Positions 32,470 through 43,758 of a stretch of DNA of 64,000 nucleotides are shown one piece after another. Within the stretch, counting starts at the first letter, position 1. Each line of letters starts with the position of its first letter. This stretch comes from Neoechinorhynchus agilis (taxonomy: Eukaryota > Acanthocephala): NCBI GenBank assembly GCA_051530055.1, contig CM121342.1, positions 1,178,001-1,242,000 of the forward strand, written 5' to 3'. Under the pieces are notes generated by a model. That model saw only the letters and a list, made by a program, of their open reading frames with translations. It was not told the DNA's origin and ran no database searches. The translations under genes and the position numbers were made by a program.

Positions 32470-34370
32470 GTTGACGACTAAGAGACGCAAGCGGCTTCCA
32501 GATACCCGAGATCTTCTGTTGGAGAACGGTCTCTACAGCGTAATCGGAAGCGTCCGTTGTTATTGCTATTGGTGCATTTTAGCAAGGTGAGTGAGCATCG
32601 TGGTGTCTACTAATGCTCTCTTCGTATCTTTGAAAGCTTCATTCATCTCCTGAGTCCATCGAAATACCCTTTTCGGAGGATTTCCTGATAAAGCCTGATA
32701 AAATGGGCACAGCAACTTCGTAGCCACCGGAACGAAGCGATGGTAGAAATTTACCATCCCTACGAATTTCCGTAGGACCTTTACCGTCGATCTTCATGGG
32801 AATCGTACTTTCCTCGCTCGATGACCGAGGAAATCGAAAACATTTGCGCCGTTCCACTAGACGAACGAATAGGGTTTTCAGGTCCCGCAGATGGTCAGAT
32901 TCGTTGTGGCTTGCGAGGAGGATATCGTCGAGGTAGACGACGGCAAATTCGAGGCCAGAGCAGACAGTGTCCATCAGCCGTTAGGAGGTTTGTATGGCAT
33001 TTTTGAGGCCGAAAAGCATTCGTAAAAACTCAAACAAACCGAACGGCATTATGATAGCTCGCTTAGGTATGTCCTGCTCGGTGACCAGAGTCCAATGGTA
33101 GCCACGAAACAAACCGACCTTCGAAATTATCGTTCGTCCGAAAGGTTGAGCAGGGAATTCTTTAATGTGAGGGACTCGATACATATCGGGAGTCGTGACT
33201 TCGTTCAAGCGACGATAATCACCGCAGGTCTCTATCCGTCATCTGATACACCCACTGGCTGTCCAGGATTCTCTTGTAAGGTGCAATAACTGGGCTTGAT
33301 GTTTCGAAGTGTGCTACGTTGAATCCGATTTTGGTCGAGCAAAGGTTCGTTCTGTTGTACGTTTCGGGATCGATTAAGTGCTTCCTGCGCACGTCGACGA
33401 GAAATCCGGCCCATCGGAGGAAATCGGCACCCAGTAAAGGTTGTCGTACAGATGCCATGAGGAATTTCCAACTTACTCTTCTACTTCCCAACTGCAGCTC
33501 TACCATTCTGGTTCCAAATGTGTGAATGAATGAGCCACAGGCAGCTGTGAGTGTTAGGCTTTGCGCACTTGTTGACTTTTCAGCCATCGACGCCGGCATA
33601 ACGTTCAATCCTACGGTCACGGAGGTAGAATAAACTATTTATTTCTTTAACATTACTAGTCGATGCACCTTGTGTCATTGAGCACGTTGATCGCCTGGCC
33701 TTGTCCCCATATCGTCGATGGTTGAAGCACATCTCCGCTCGTTTCTTTTTAGGTTCTTGGATCGCTACCGCAGTGGGTTCCTTAGCATTCCATAGGTCGT
33801 CGGCTGCTTGTGCTGGCTTCCGTGGATCCGTTATCTTGGCGTGCACTAGGACGGTTCGTAAATCTTCGGGATAGCCACTCCATGAAAATTTGTAGGAAAA
33901 GAAAACATACGGGTGTTTCTCGAGATAGCTGAGCATCTTGTCCATCAACTTCGATGGCTTGGAGTTCCTCTATGTGGAGAATGCGACTGGCACGTTGATA
34001 CTCAGCGAGAAGTGCTCCGTATTCGTTTTGTTGAGGTAGAGTTTCGGGCAAATCGATCCATCATCCGGCGGTATCCTGGTGGATGACTGCAATCACATGA
34101 TAGAATTTTGTTTCATTCGCTGTGATATTCCGAAGGACGCATTGAGCTTCGAGGTTGATGAGTCCAGAATGGAGGCATATTCAGGCTCCACCGCTTCAAA
34201 ATACGCCCACATCTTTTCGGGGTCAACAATGTTGCCGTTGTGACCGAAAAAACCAATTTTATTATTCAACGGTCTACCAACCCTCTATATGCACGCTGAC
34301 CGATGGGCCTCTGGCGCCATCATTACAACGGGTTATTAATTTTATATTTCATTATCGTGCAATCACAATT
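32470..34370 (-). mobile_element. Ty3/Gypsy-like LTR retrotransposon fossil
   Basis: Reading right to left I can recognise a gag-like region (about 34050-33780), an aspartic-protease-like region (about 33620-33400) and reverse transcriptase with the YLDD box (about 33200-32860), followed by the start of the RNase H connection (about 32760-32570). There is no integrase and I see no terminal repeats, so it is partial at both ends. It is broken, with several interruptions, and looks old. It lies against the truncated 3' side of a LINE of opposite orientation. Confidence 0.8.
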
Positions 34371-37300
34371 TCGATCTAAGCGAATGGTCAGCGAATTCCG
34401 ATGACGGTTCGAGAAACATTGGTCCCTGCATTATAATTAATTAATTTTTTCGTATTTTTCCATTTATACTTTTTTAATTTCATCTTATGCTCAATTTCAC
34501 CATTAAGATCTACTAGATATATCAAACATGCGCAATTTCGTCCCTCAAAAGAGCACTTACTAATCGCTAGCTCCACTCGTGCAAAAATGTATTATCTATC
34601 CGCTTTATAAGAGAAAATGCGATTTACTTAAGTTCAATGTTCGCAAATAAGATACGTTCTGAGTTAGTGTAAAATAATTGTCCAAATGAGACTTGAAGAT
34701 TCATCATATAGCATACTTGAATTTTTCAACTGGTCTTTTCACTTTTTCTACGCTAAAATATAAAGGAATTAAAAGTACTGCCTAAATATGCTGCCAGACT
34801 CTTTCTATTGATGGGCCGTTTTAATTGCATTTATGGTTTGGTATGAAATTGAATTACACGTAAATTTTACTATGCAACACTTTAAGTTCTTTCAAATGTT
34901 CTGCTGCTTGCTCATTATATGGGGAAAATCGTGGTAATTCCAGCATCAATCAGTTCGGTCTTAGACATAATGATAAGCAGCATTAACGCTACGTGACATA
35001 TCAAATATCTTCAAATACGAAATATACCGGCGCAGTGAGGATAATTGCTGTCTTGTTCAAAGAAACATCGCGTCTGTCGCAAAATGTTTATAAAGCCAGT
35101 ATTAGTGGGAGAAAACATTTTTATCCCCCGATCACTATAAGTGCCGATTTGGTTAGCGTTTTAGTTAGTTGGAATTCAAGATACGATTTCGTTACTTAGA
35201 AAACCATCCCGTAATCTGGGTTGAAACCCTCTCGTTAAATTCACACTTTTAGTTATTCTGTCATGACCTGAGGTTATACAGTATTTGGCGAAATTTGGAT
35301 TTTAACTTTATCTTTTTCTAAACTTGCATTGTGTCTTATTCTGTCGTGACTTAGGATAATGCAGTATTTGCAGTAAATTAAACATCGAATTTTACGATCT
35401 CTCCATAAACATCGAGTTGTAAAAGAAGTACTTGTTGTCACCTTTCCAGTTAAAACTCCTTTCTATGCGTTATAAATGAAAAATTGAATCTCAGAATGGT
35501 TAGCGAAGCATTTACTAATTTTTTAACAACTTAGCTTATTATACAATTTCAGCATAGTTGGGTGCATAATTATCTATAAATTTCATAGTTTATAGTTAGT
35601 TGTATTTGGAGAAAAGGTCGAATTTTTAACTAAAGATATTGCTCACTATCTCAGTCGCAGAAAGAGAACTTTCGAATATAGGTGAAAGCGATTCGTCTAG
35701 CCATTCACAAAAAATAAGCGATAAAGAAACTGCTAAACATTGATGTAAAAGCCAACAACGTTCACTGAGAGATTAGCTCGACTTTCTGTCTAGCCTTGTC
35801 CATGAACTTTTCGATGTTAGCTTTATATAAAAATTCCCCCCCCCAGTAATGTTTGAGTCTTCGATACGGATAGTTTTATTTTGGCGACAATTGCTTCAAC
35901 ATCATTTGCAAATTTGATGTGTTCCACAGTACTTGTTACCCGTTCATTCTAGAATTCACGGATGTGATTCATAACACTTCAAACAGAAGGCTTTATAACA
36001 TAAGTCTTTTGCAAATCAGTTCCATCCAGACAATTGCAACGGTAACCTCTAAATACTTAGAGATAGAAATAGTGTAAGTCAATAAATCATGGAGATTATG
36101 AACAGATAAGTAAACTGATCTTGATGCCTGTGATTTCATCCACAAAAATATACGCACATAATCTCTTCGTCTTATTGTACCCTGTGAAAGTTGTCATCAA
36201 TTTCGTGCCAGATACTAGATCCGCCTTCTCAAAATTCCATACACCTACTTTCTCATTTAGGTTTGACGATGGCTATTTGGCACGGTTATGAGCGGAAAAG
36301 CCCTTACGTCGATTCAAGAGCCTATTTAATTGGTGCATCATCAACAAATAAAACTAAATGGTAACTATGTACTTCATTAAATTTTAAATGGCACTCACGA
36401 ACCATTACCGTTTTCACGGCCTCAAATCCACCCTTTGTCTCATTAATGTCAAGCATAAGCAGGGTTTCGTCGAACCAAATACCGACTTGCTGCGAGAAAA
36501 ACACATTATCCTATCTTACAAAAAATGAGACACCACTCATGTAACACTAATGTCTGAAAATTTCAATAAAGACATCTAATACTCTGTTTTCCCGTCTAAA
36601 CATGATATCCTCCTTTTACTATGTTATATGTGCTTATTGTTGAACGCGATAGCCGTGAATGACCACTCGCCCAAGCAATGCATATTCTGAGGACCACTGG
36701 CTGTCAGTCAAACATCGCAGCTTATGGAGGATATCTTGTTAATGCTCGAAAAACTACACCTCACGCTAGGTGAGCAAGCACACTTTTGAACATATCCTAC
36801 TCAAGTACCCTTTTTGAATTCGCTTATGTACCACACTCAGCGCTTCTTCGTTCATCCAAATCGATATTTATCGGGGTAAAATGCCTATTAGACATGTTGA
36901 TAGTACATCGGAGAATTTTCGTGAGCAATCACGTCTATATCGTCTCTACGAATGTGATAAGCTTTCGGTGGGTGTGGCATTCTTCACGAAAAAACCAATC
37001 TGAACACTAATACGAATTTTTTTGTCAATCTTAGTAACACAAAAAGTATTTGAAGCAACGGCTATGATAAACCTGTCCCGTGGGGATTGGGGGAGTGCTG
37101 TGAGCTTTAGGTGAGGTGCTAGATAAATCACTTGGGCGTTCTTTTCTAAGACACAGTCTACTTTCTTGAAAGACGATCCAGGATGGTGTTTTATTCCGTT
37201 TAATAAACCGTAATTGCTCTTTAGCTCGTAAAGATGCTCGAAAGGGGTTCGAAATCATCTTTTGCCAGGCCAACAAGGTGAATATTTCCAGGAACAGAAT

Positions 37301-37540
37301 TGGTCTTTAATCTACCCATATTTCTCTGAACTAGGTTTGAAAATGAGAAATCATCGACTTCAATTGATTAAGTATTAATGAAATTACTATCTGTTGCATT
37401 TTTCTTGGTATTTTTTCTCTACGTATTTTATATGGCAATGTCCCATAAAAAATCATATACCTCATGAGGTGTCAACCACACTATTCTTCGAAATATGCCA
37501 CTTACCTGTCTTTCACACTTCAGCCCTATAATACTGAAGC
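34371..37540. other. 3.2-kb stretch, no supported gene
   Basis: AT-rich, with only short frames and no domains. A run of nine C occurs at about 35840. The minus frame 36504-36322 (IWFDETLLMLDINETKGGFE) looks vaguely protein-like but is too short to call. Confidence 0.5.
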
Positions 37541-37603
37541 TTTTTTATAGCGAATTATAATAATTGATTTATTTATTCGATAATTATAATTCGCTATAAA
37601 AAA
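37541..37603. repeat. Perfect 21-bp inverted repeat (hairpin)
   Basis: The arm 37541-37561 (TTTTTTATAGCGAATTATAAT) is exactly complementary to 37583-37603, with a 21-base loop. The surrounding sequence carries the direct repeat AATACTGAAGCT at 37530-37541 and 37625-37636. Confidence 0.85.
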
Positions 37604-37639
37604 GGAAATGATGAACATCTTTACAATACTGAAGCTCCT

Positions 37640-40600
37640 CTTCTATAAAGTTGCTTAAAATATAATATAATGTTTCAACAAATACTTTATCTATATTTAT
37701 CCTTCTTCAAGCATGTCCCCCAAAAAATCAACAAAGTCGTTAAATCTTTAAGCTGTTAATGAAGAGAGCGAAAGGTTCCAAGTTATCTTGAATTTCAAAA
37801 ACGATAATGAGTCATTTTTGTTAGAGTCCTTTGTTTAAATAAATAACAAAGAAATTGAAAACAAATTTAAAATATTATGAAGTCGAAATTTTGACCGAAA
37901 AGCTTGCTCCTTTCGTTTTTAATTCTTACTTTCTGCAAAACACAAAAAACCGAAGATGTTTTTACATGGCTTATATACGTGAGCATACATGTATTTGCAT
38001 CCCAAATATATTTGGTGCGGACGTGATTTACCTATTCACAAACATCACATCGTTGCTATTTCAATCATTTAAAAGGTTGGCTGGAGGACATAGATCGGCT
38101 TTTGTACATTTTTGTCAGAATTCAATAGTATTGAAATTATGCTAATCGATTTTATTTAAGTAACCGCCAGATTTAACACTTGAATGCCTCGAACACCGAC
38201 TATTCCGAGGTTTTATAAGGTCTCCCGAAAGCGGTTATCGATCAGTTAACAAACTGGAACCCTACAAGCAATTTTAACTTGCATTTCACGAGCGTTTTGA
38301 AAATTCTGTCATCTTTTGAATTTCAAAGAGGAAATTTTATGAGCAAGGGTACCGTCTGGGTAACTTACTACCACTTCGATTTCAGTGTACCACAAGTCGC
38401 CATCATATAAGATTTCATTGTCGCGTATCTTGAAGCTGTTAAACACAACATCTTCTTTACTAGATCTGCTTACCAATCGTCAATGCTACAAAGTTTGAAT
38501 TTTTTTAGGGTTAGATAAAATCGAGTACGTTCAGTGCTCAAATGAATTTTGACAATCTTTTATCTGGGATTATCGTCGCTACAATTCGAAGCTTGTTTTA
38601 TGTCTTTGAAAAGCGCACCAAGAAATGTCGCAGTATGATTGCGATTGTTTCCTATAGTATGCGCACGAGAAACTAAAGCCTTAATAAGTTCTCCTATTGA
38701 AAATATATCTTTAACTCACTTAAGACTTTCCTAAGTACGATTTCCGAAACATGAGACAAAACTGCGAGGAACCTACGTTTTCTTGTTTTTGACACAATGA
38801 TTTTGTTAATCCTGACTGCATAGATCAAGTCAAAACTTTCAATCGGTTAAACAATCAAAAAATATGAATAGAAGGTCATTTTACCTTGTTGGTGTAGATA
38901 GATACCATTCAGTGTGAACTACATTTAGATCAGTTCATAAAATTCTTAATCTTCGGACTTTTCCAAGTCATCGCATGATTTTTGTCCCTTTTTTATCCAG
39001 TGCAATTTTTATTTCAATTTCACGAAATTCTCTTTTGACATAGTGTGCGCTTTTGTTTCAAGGCAACTATCAACTTGCCTTTAATAACCAACTTATGTAA
39101 TTGCTTAGTTTATTTTCATTACCATAAAACTCCAAATGTTTATTTTAAGTATTTATATCATCGTTGAAAAACATTTTTGCTGGGCAAAAACCACCTTACT
39201 ATTTAATGTGCAACTTGAAGAACTTTTGAGAAACAAAACGGCTGCTTTAATTTTTCATGCTCCACAGAAAATCTTAATCCTTTGGGCACATATGATTTTG
39301 CTACCAGCCGGCGCACGAGTATTATGGAAATTTTAAATTAGAACTAAAATTAAATTCGTAATCTAAACCCTTTGTGCAACCTTCCGTTACGTATATGGAT
39401 TTCCGATAAATATATACGCTCGATGGCTATGGTGACTCTATTAGCTTCCATTTTTGTGTACCCCTTTAAGTCTCCTACAATTTCCTATGTAAATAGTCTT
39501 GTAGGTTTCTTGTCCAAATATACTGATGAACTTATGCTCCTTTTATGAAATTTCACAAATCTAAATAATCGCATCGCACATTCAGACTCTTAATGGTACG
39601 CCAAAGATCTCATAAAATCACTGCTCTTAATTTATGATTCTGCTTAAATATATTTATTCCATTCTACTGATGTACACCATCTTTTGAATATCCCAAGGGT
39701 TTTTTCACGCTATATTTGTATAGAAGGAATGCAGTTTTCGATTTTAATTAGATTTGTTGCTCCACACTGTGAATGTGACTTATAATCTCCAATCAAGATT
39801 CTTTTTGTATACTTTTTGGATGCTAAATAGAGTTTAGACTAAAATAGTTGGTTTTTGTGCTTCGATTTGTCTCGTTAGACTGCCGAAGCACCTTGCCATT
39901 TCCTCAACTGAATATGAGAAGGCCTCACTTTAAATCCTACCGTGCTTTTTATAGCCAAAATGTCGGAACGAGTTAGGTTTAAACAAGGAGAGAGATCGGA
40001 TTCGCAAGCTTGTCAAACGAAGGTTACACTGTTCAAATAATCAATTCTTCGGTCTGGAAAGTCTTGAAAAATTTCACTAAAAAATAGTTGCGATTTCTAA
40101 ATTTATCGTAGAAAATAATTATTGATAATTCGCAGCACCATTGTTACCTTCGCTCTTTTAGCACAAATTTACCGATTTCCTTATTTCGTAAACTAACGTT
40201 TGGATGAACGGCGCTCATTTGCATTGCGATTAAAGCATTTTTCTTAATAAAGTCATATTGTATTTTTCATTAAGAAATACCGATTCACTTAATGCGAGCA
40301 ACCGATTCTTGATGACCCTCTCACGACACCCAGGAGACTTTCTTTGAATTATAAGCCTACCGTTTATTCGTACATCGTTGACAGAGTAATGATACCGTAA
40401 GCGTCAAATTTGACTTAAAATTTCCGTTGCAGTGATTCTAAAATACATCGGTACTTGGGAATTTCTGTTAAACGCAATCCCACGTAAATTCCTGCATACA
40501 GCCCGTGAGTTCGTCCTTCGTACTTATTCTCTAATCTATAATTTCTCAGATGGAATGCGAACTTTAAGGAGCCAGCGTATGTTTATTAACGTTTACTCAT

Positions 40601-41824
40601 TCGGCAAATCACGGTACTTTGTTCGTTCTGTTGTGCTATCATTTTCGAAAAATTCTAAAATGTGCTGGAAAATACGTTTTGTCGACTAATGGGGATATTA
40701 TCTTTCTAAAAAATGTGCACAATAGTAATAATATCTGCTTTATCGCTCCAGTTTCATTTTTAAAACGCCATCCGTTTGCTTTGATGTAAAAGCGATACCA
40801 CAAAAATTATTTCGCTCATTTCTTTAGGCTTATCAAAAAACCAGTTTAGCCAATCAAGATAATTTCTTAGGAATTGACGTGTAAATTTAATTACAACTTA
40901 CAGAATTGCAAATCCCAGCTATATTAATTGATGATTTTTGAAATCCTTTACTGAGTGAACAAGCAAATATCGACAATCTCAACTCACAAAACGCTCATGT
41001 ACCCATTTTTTATCCATATTATTAGCCTTTTTAAAAGTCGTATAAGTGCCGCATTAATCACCTGAAAATCACCTCGGCGAAATAATTAATGATTGATTAC
41101 TTCATATTTGCTTTGGTAAAAATGCTTTATTAAAGAAAGGAGTGGAGCTCTTTAAATTATTTTTACATGTTTCGGCGTATTAAGAATGTTTCAATGTTAA
41201 TTACAAGCAGCATCTCAAGTATGGAAAATTTATACTAAGATAATTGCGAAATTATACTGTAATCTTCTCTAAAAAATTAAACTTGGAATTTTCATTGGAA
41301 ATATTAATTTAGATTTTCAAGAATAGTAAATTCGTTGAGTTTCCCTGAAAATTGTTTTAATCAACATTGACAGTTTGTGTTTTATTATTCACGTGTAATC
41401 TAAACAAAGACAAAAGGATTGACTTCGAATAATTATGAAAAAATATCGCTGAAAGTTGCACAGTTTAAATTTACCTAAACTTATTTTATAACAGTCATTA
41501 ATGTCGCATTTTCCCCTCGACGTTCGGTTTTCCATTATAAAATTTGCCGTCTACTTTTACAATACGGTTATGTATGGACTAGTTCCAATTATTGGCCAAT
41601 TCGAACTCCGGGGGCATTAGAGGAATTGGGAATTTATACGATGCAACTGCGATAGATCTAATACCTGAAAGCATTACTTAGGATTTATCTCACGATGCCT
41701 AAAGCGATGTCTCTTTATTTTGAGACGTAAAAACAATCCAAGAATAAAGCACTTCATTGAAACATTGCAATTATTGTTGGAAGACAGATCCGAAATATAC
41801 TGATGAAATCGACATTTCGCCCTT
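37640..41824. other. 4.2-kb stretch, no supported gene
   Basis: AT-rich on both strands. Frames such as 37855-38145, 39136-39336 and 40432-40689 have no recognisable domain and start or end without splice or context support. Confidence 0.5.
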
Positions 41825-41871
41825 TTGTTTGTCAGTACAACCACCCGAACTGCCGAGAAACATAGAAATGG

Positions 41872-42036
41872 ATATCTGAATTACAGCTCTAAATATCAAT
41901 CTTGCAAACAGTTGATGGAGATGAATATTATTAAGGAAATTCGGTACTTGTTTTTCGTCGTTGGAATATGTTGTGGCGTTTTTGGATTTTATGGATCTCT
42001 AGTTTTCTGCTTTTATCCTAGGAAAATACGTGAATA
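41872..42036 (+). other. Possible membrane-protein exon
   Basis: The frame contains KEIRYLFFVVGICCGVFGFY then GSLVFCFYPRKIRE, one strong hydrophobic helix with flanking basic residues. An in-frame stop ends it at 42037, but a GT just before (about 42029) would let it splice onward. I see no neighbouring exon I can join and no family match. Low confidence. Confidence 0.2.
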
Positions 42037-42037
42037 G

Positions 42038-43123
42038 CGACTCATACCTCGTTGCTAAAAGTGTGTTCATGGGTTTATTATGGCAGAGCAGAATACCGAG
42101 TAAAAGCGTGTTGCTAGGACTTGTAATGAATCTAAGTGGTTTCCAGTGTTACTCGTGTTGCTTCTTAAATTTAGTTTTAGTAAGAACCAGAATTTGTGTC
42201 CTCTGTAGTTAATAGATTCTCAAAGTCGACATTGTCAACTGCTTAAAAGTTTGTCTTTTTCGGCTTACTATTAAGCCAAGCAAAACACCTTCGATTCTGA
42301 AAATGTTTGCTTGAGATTCCATTTTTTTAGAAAGATTAAAATACAAAAAAATCATTGCGATTTATTCAATTTAAATAGCTTTATAATATTTAAAAGAGAA
42401 TAAATGGGAGCGTTGATCATCTGAATTGGATGTATAAAAGTTCACGAGCCACTTGTTAAATTTGATCTTAAATTTATTGATACATCTAAAGATAAAAAAA
42501 TTAACTTTAAAAAAAGAGAATAGTGAATATATGGGTCGCTAGTTTTCAAAAACCTTATTATTTTTGCTGCTTGTAAACTCGAATAAAAGTTAAGAAATTT
42601 TATTTGAGTAAGGAATCCAGAAAATAATTTAAGCTTAGAGCCTATCACAGATTACTCATGTTTAAAAATATTGTTTGAAAACCTCATTAAACTTTAATTT
42701 CAGTTATAATAAAGCTTCAAACGGATTTATTTCTAATTTTCGTTCTTAAATAAACATTGGAAAAATCCTCAGGATTGGTAATTTAGGGTTCGCCGTATAT
42801 TTAGGCATTAGATTTATACAAACGTTCAATCATTAAAATCAGGTCCACGAAAATTGCTATTCTAGATGTGTCAGTCATTTACGATTTTTTTTGTCTTAAT
42901 GTATTCTTAATAAGTAGAGTCAATGGACAAAAACTTTTTTTCAAACGTAAATTTATAAAAAAATATTTTACTTTGAATGTAACAATTTGTTGAATTCTTT
43001 TTATGGGAAAAATTATACCTGATTTTAAAAATCACATGTTGTTTAGAAATTTTTGATTATCTGCTTAGGGTTAAAAATTTATTCTTAAAGGATGCTACAA
43101 TTCAATTTTTAGGTTCAATAAGA
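42038..43123. other. Intergenic, AT-rich
   Basis: No gene supported. Confidence 0.45.
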
Positions 43124-43465
43124 TTATTCAATGTTGCCTAAAAGCTTTCCGGTTCTCGACATAATTTTTACAAATTTTTTATCCCCGCCTAACTCGAAGA
43201 GAATAAATGGATCTGCATTCTCACTGTCAATTCGAAGCGAAAGCCCTACTGTGCTCCCGCACATGCAATTTTTATTGCGCGTAAATTGATTTTCTTTGAT
43301 TATAATGACGATGCTAGAGTGCGACTGGCGGGTAGTTGCATCCGTAAAAGAGTCCGATACTTTATTTACTGGTCGGTTGATGTTTATTTCGATGGCATTT
43401 CTCGCTACTAGTCCATCAAGGTAATTCCCTCCCATATATTTCATACAAGGACTTTTCGAATTCAT
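43124..43465 (-). CDS. Hypothetical protein, 113 aa
   Basis: Frame from ATG 43465 to a stop at 43124. The composition is balanced, not low-complexity: INRPVNKVSDSFTDATTRQS, then SSIVIIIKENQFTRNKNCMC and SLRIDSENADPFILFELGGD. No signal peptide or membrane helix. It lies just upstream of the potassium-channel gene on the opposite strand. It could be an exon of a larger gene or a chance frame; no family recognised. Confidence 0.35.
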   Translation of the reverse strand: MNSKSPCMKYMGGNYLDGLVARNAIEININRPVNKVSDSFTDATTRQSHSSIVIIIKENQFTRNKNCMCGSTVGLSLRIDSENADPFILFELGGDKKFVKIMSRTGKLLGNIE

Positions 43466-43758
43466 TTACAAATGGAAAAACGGCTAACATATTACCTCGT
43501 ATTAGTTTAATTAGAAGTTCCTAGGGCGGCGAAGTGGCTCATTACACTCTTGAATAAAATAGGAAGCTCACAACTTCCTCTTATGGTTTTTTATCTGTAG
43601 GCCTGTTATAATTTACACACTCATATATTACTCACTTTCTTCAATGATCATTTAGTCGTCTGAAGGACGATAATGAACAAGCGAGACATGTTATAAATGT
43701 ACACAAGCATAGACCATCCGATAGTATCGGTTCATCTTCGATCTCTTCCAAAAACAAA

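Noticed and set aside
37541-37603. Rho-independent-type terminator
   Set aside because: The setting is eukaryotic and no gene ends there; the hairpin is AT-rich with flanking direct repeats.
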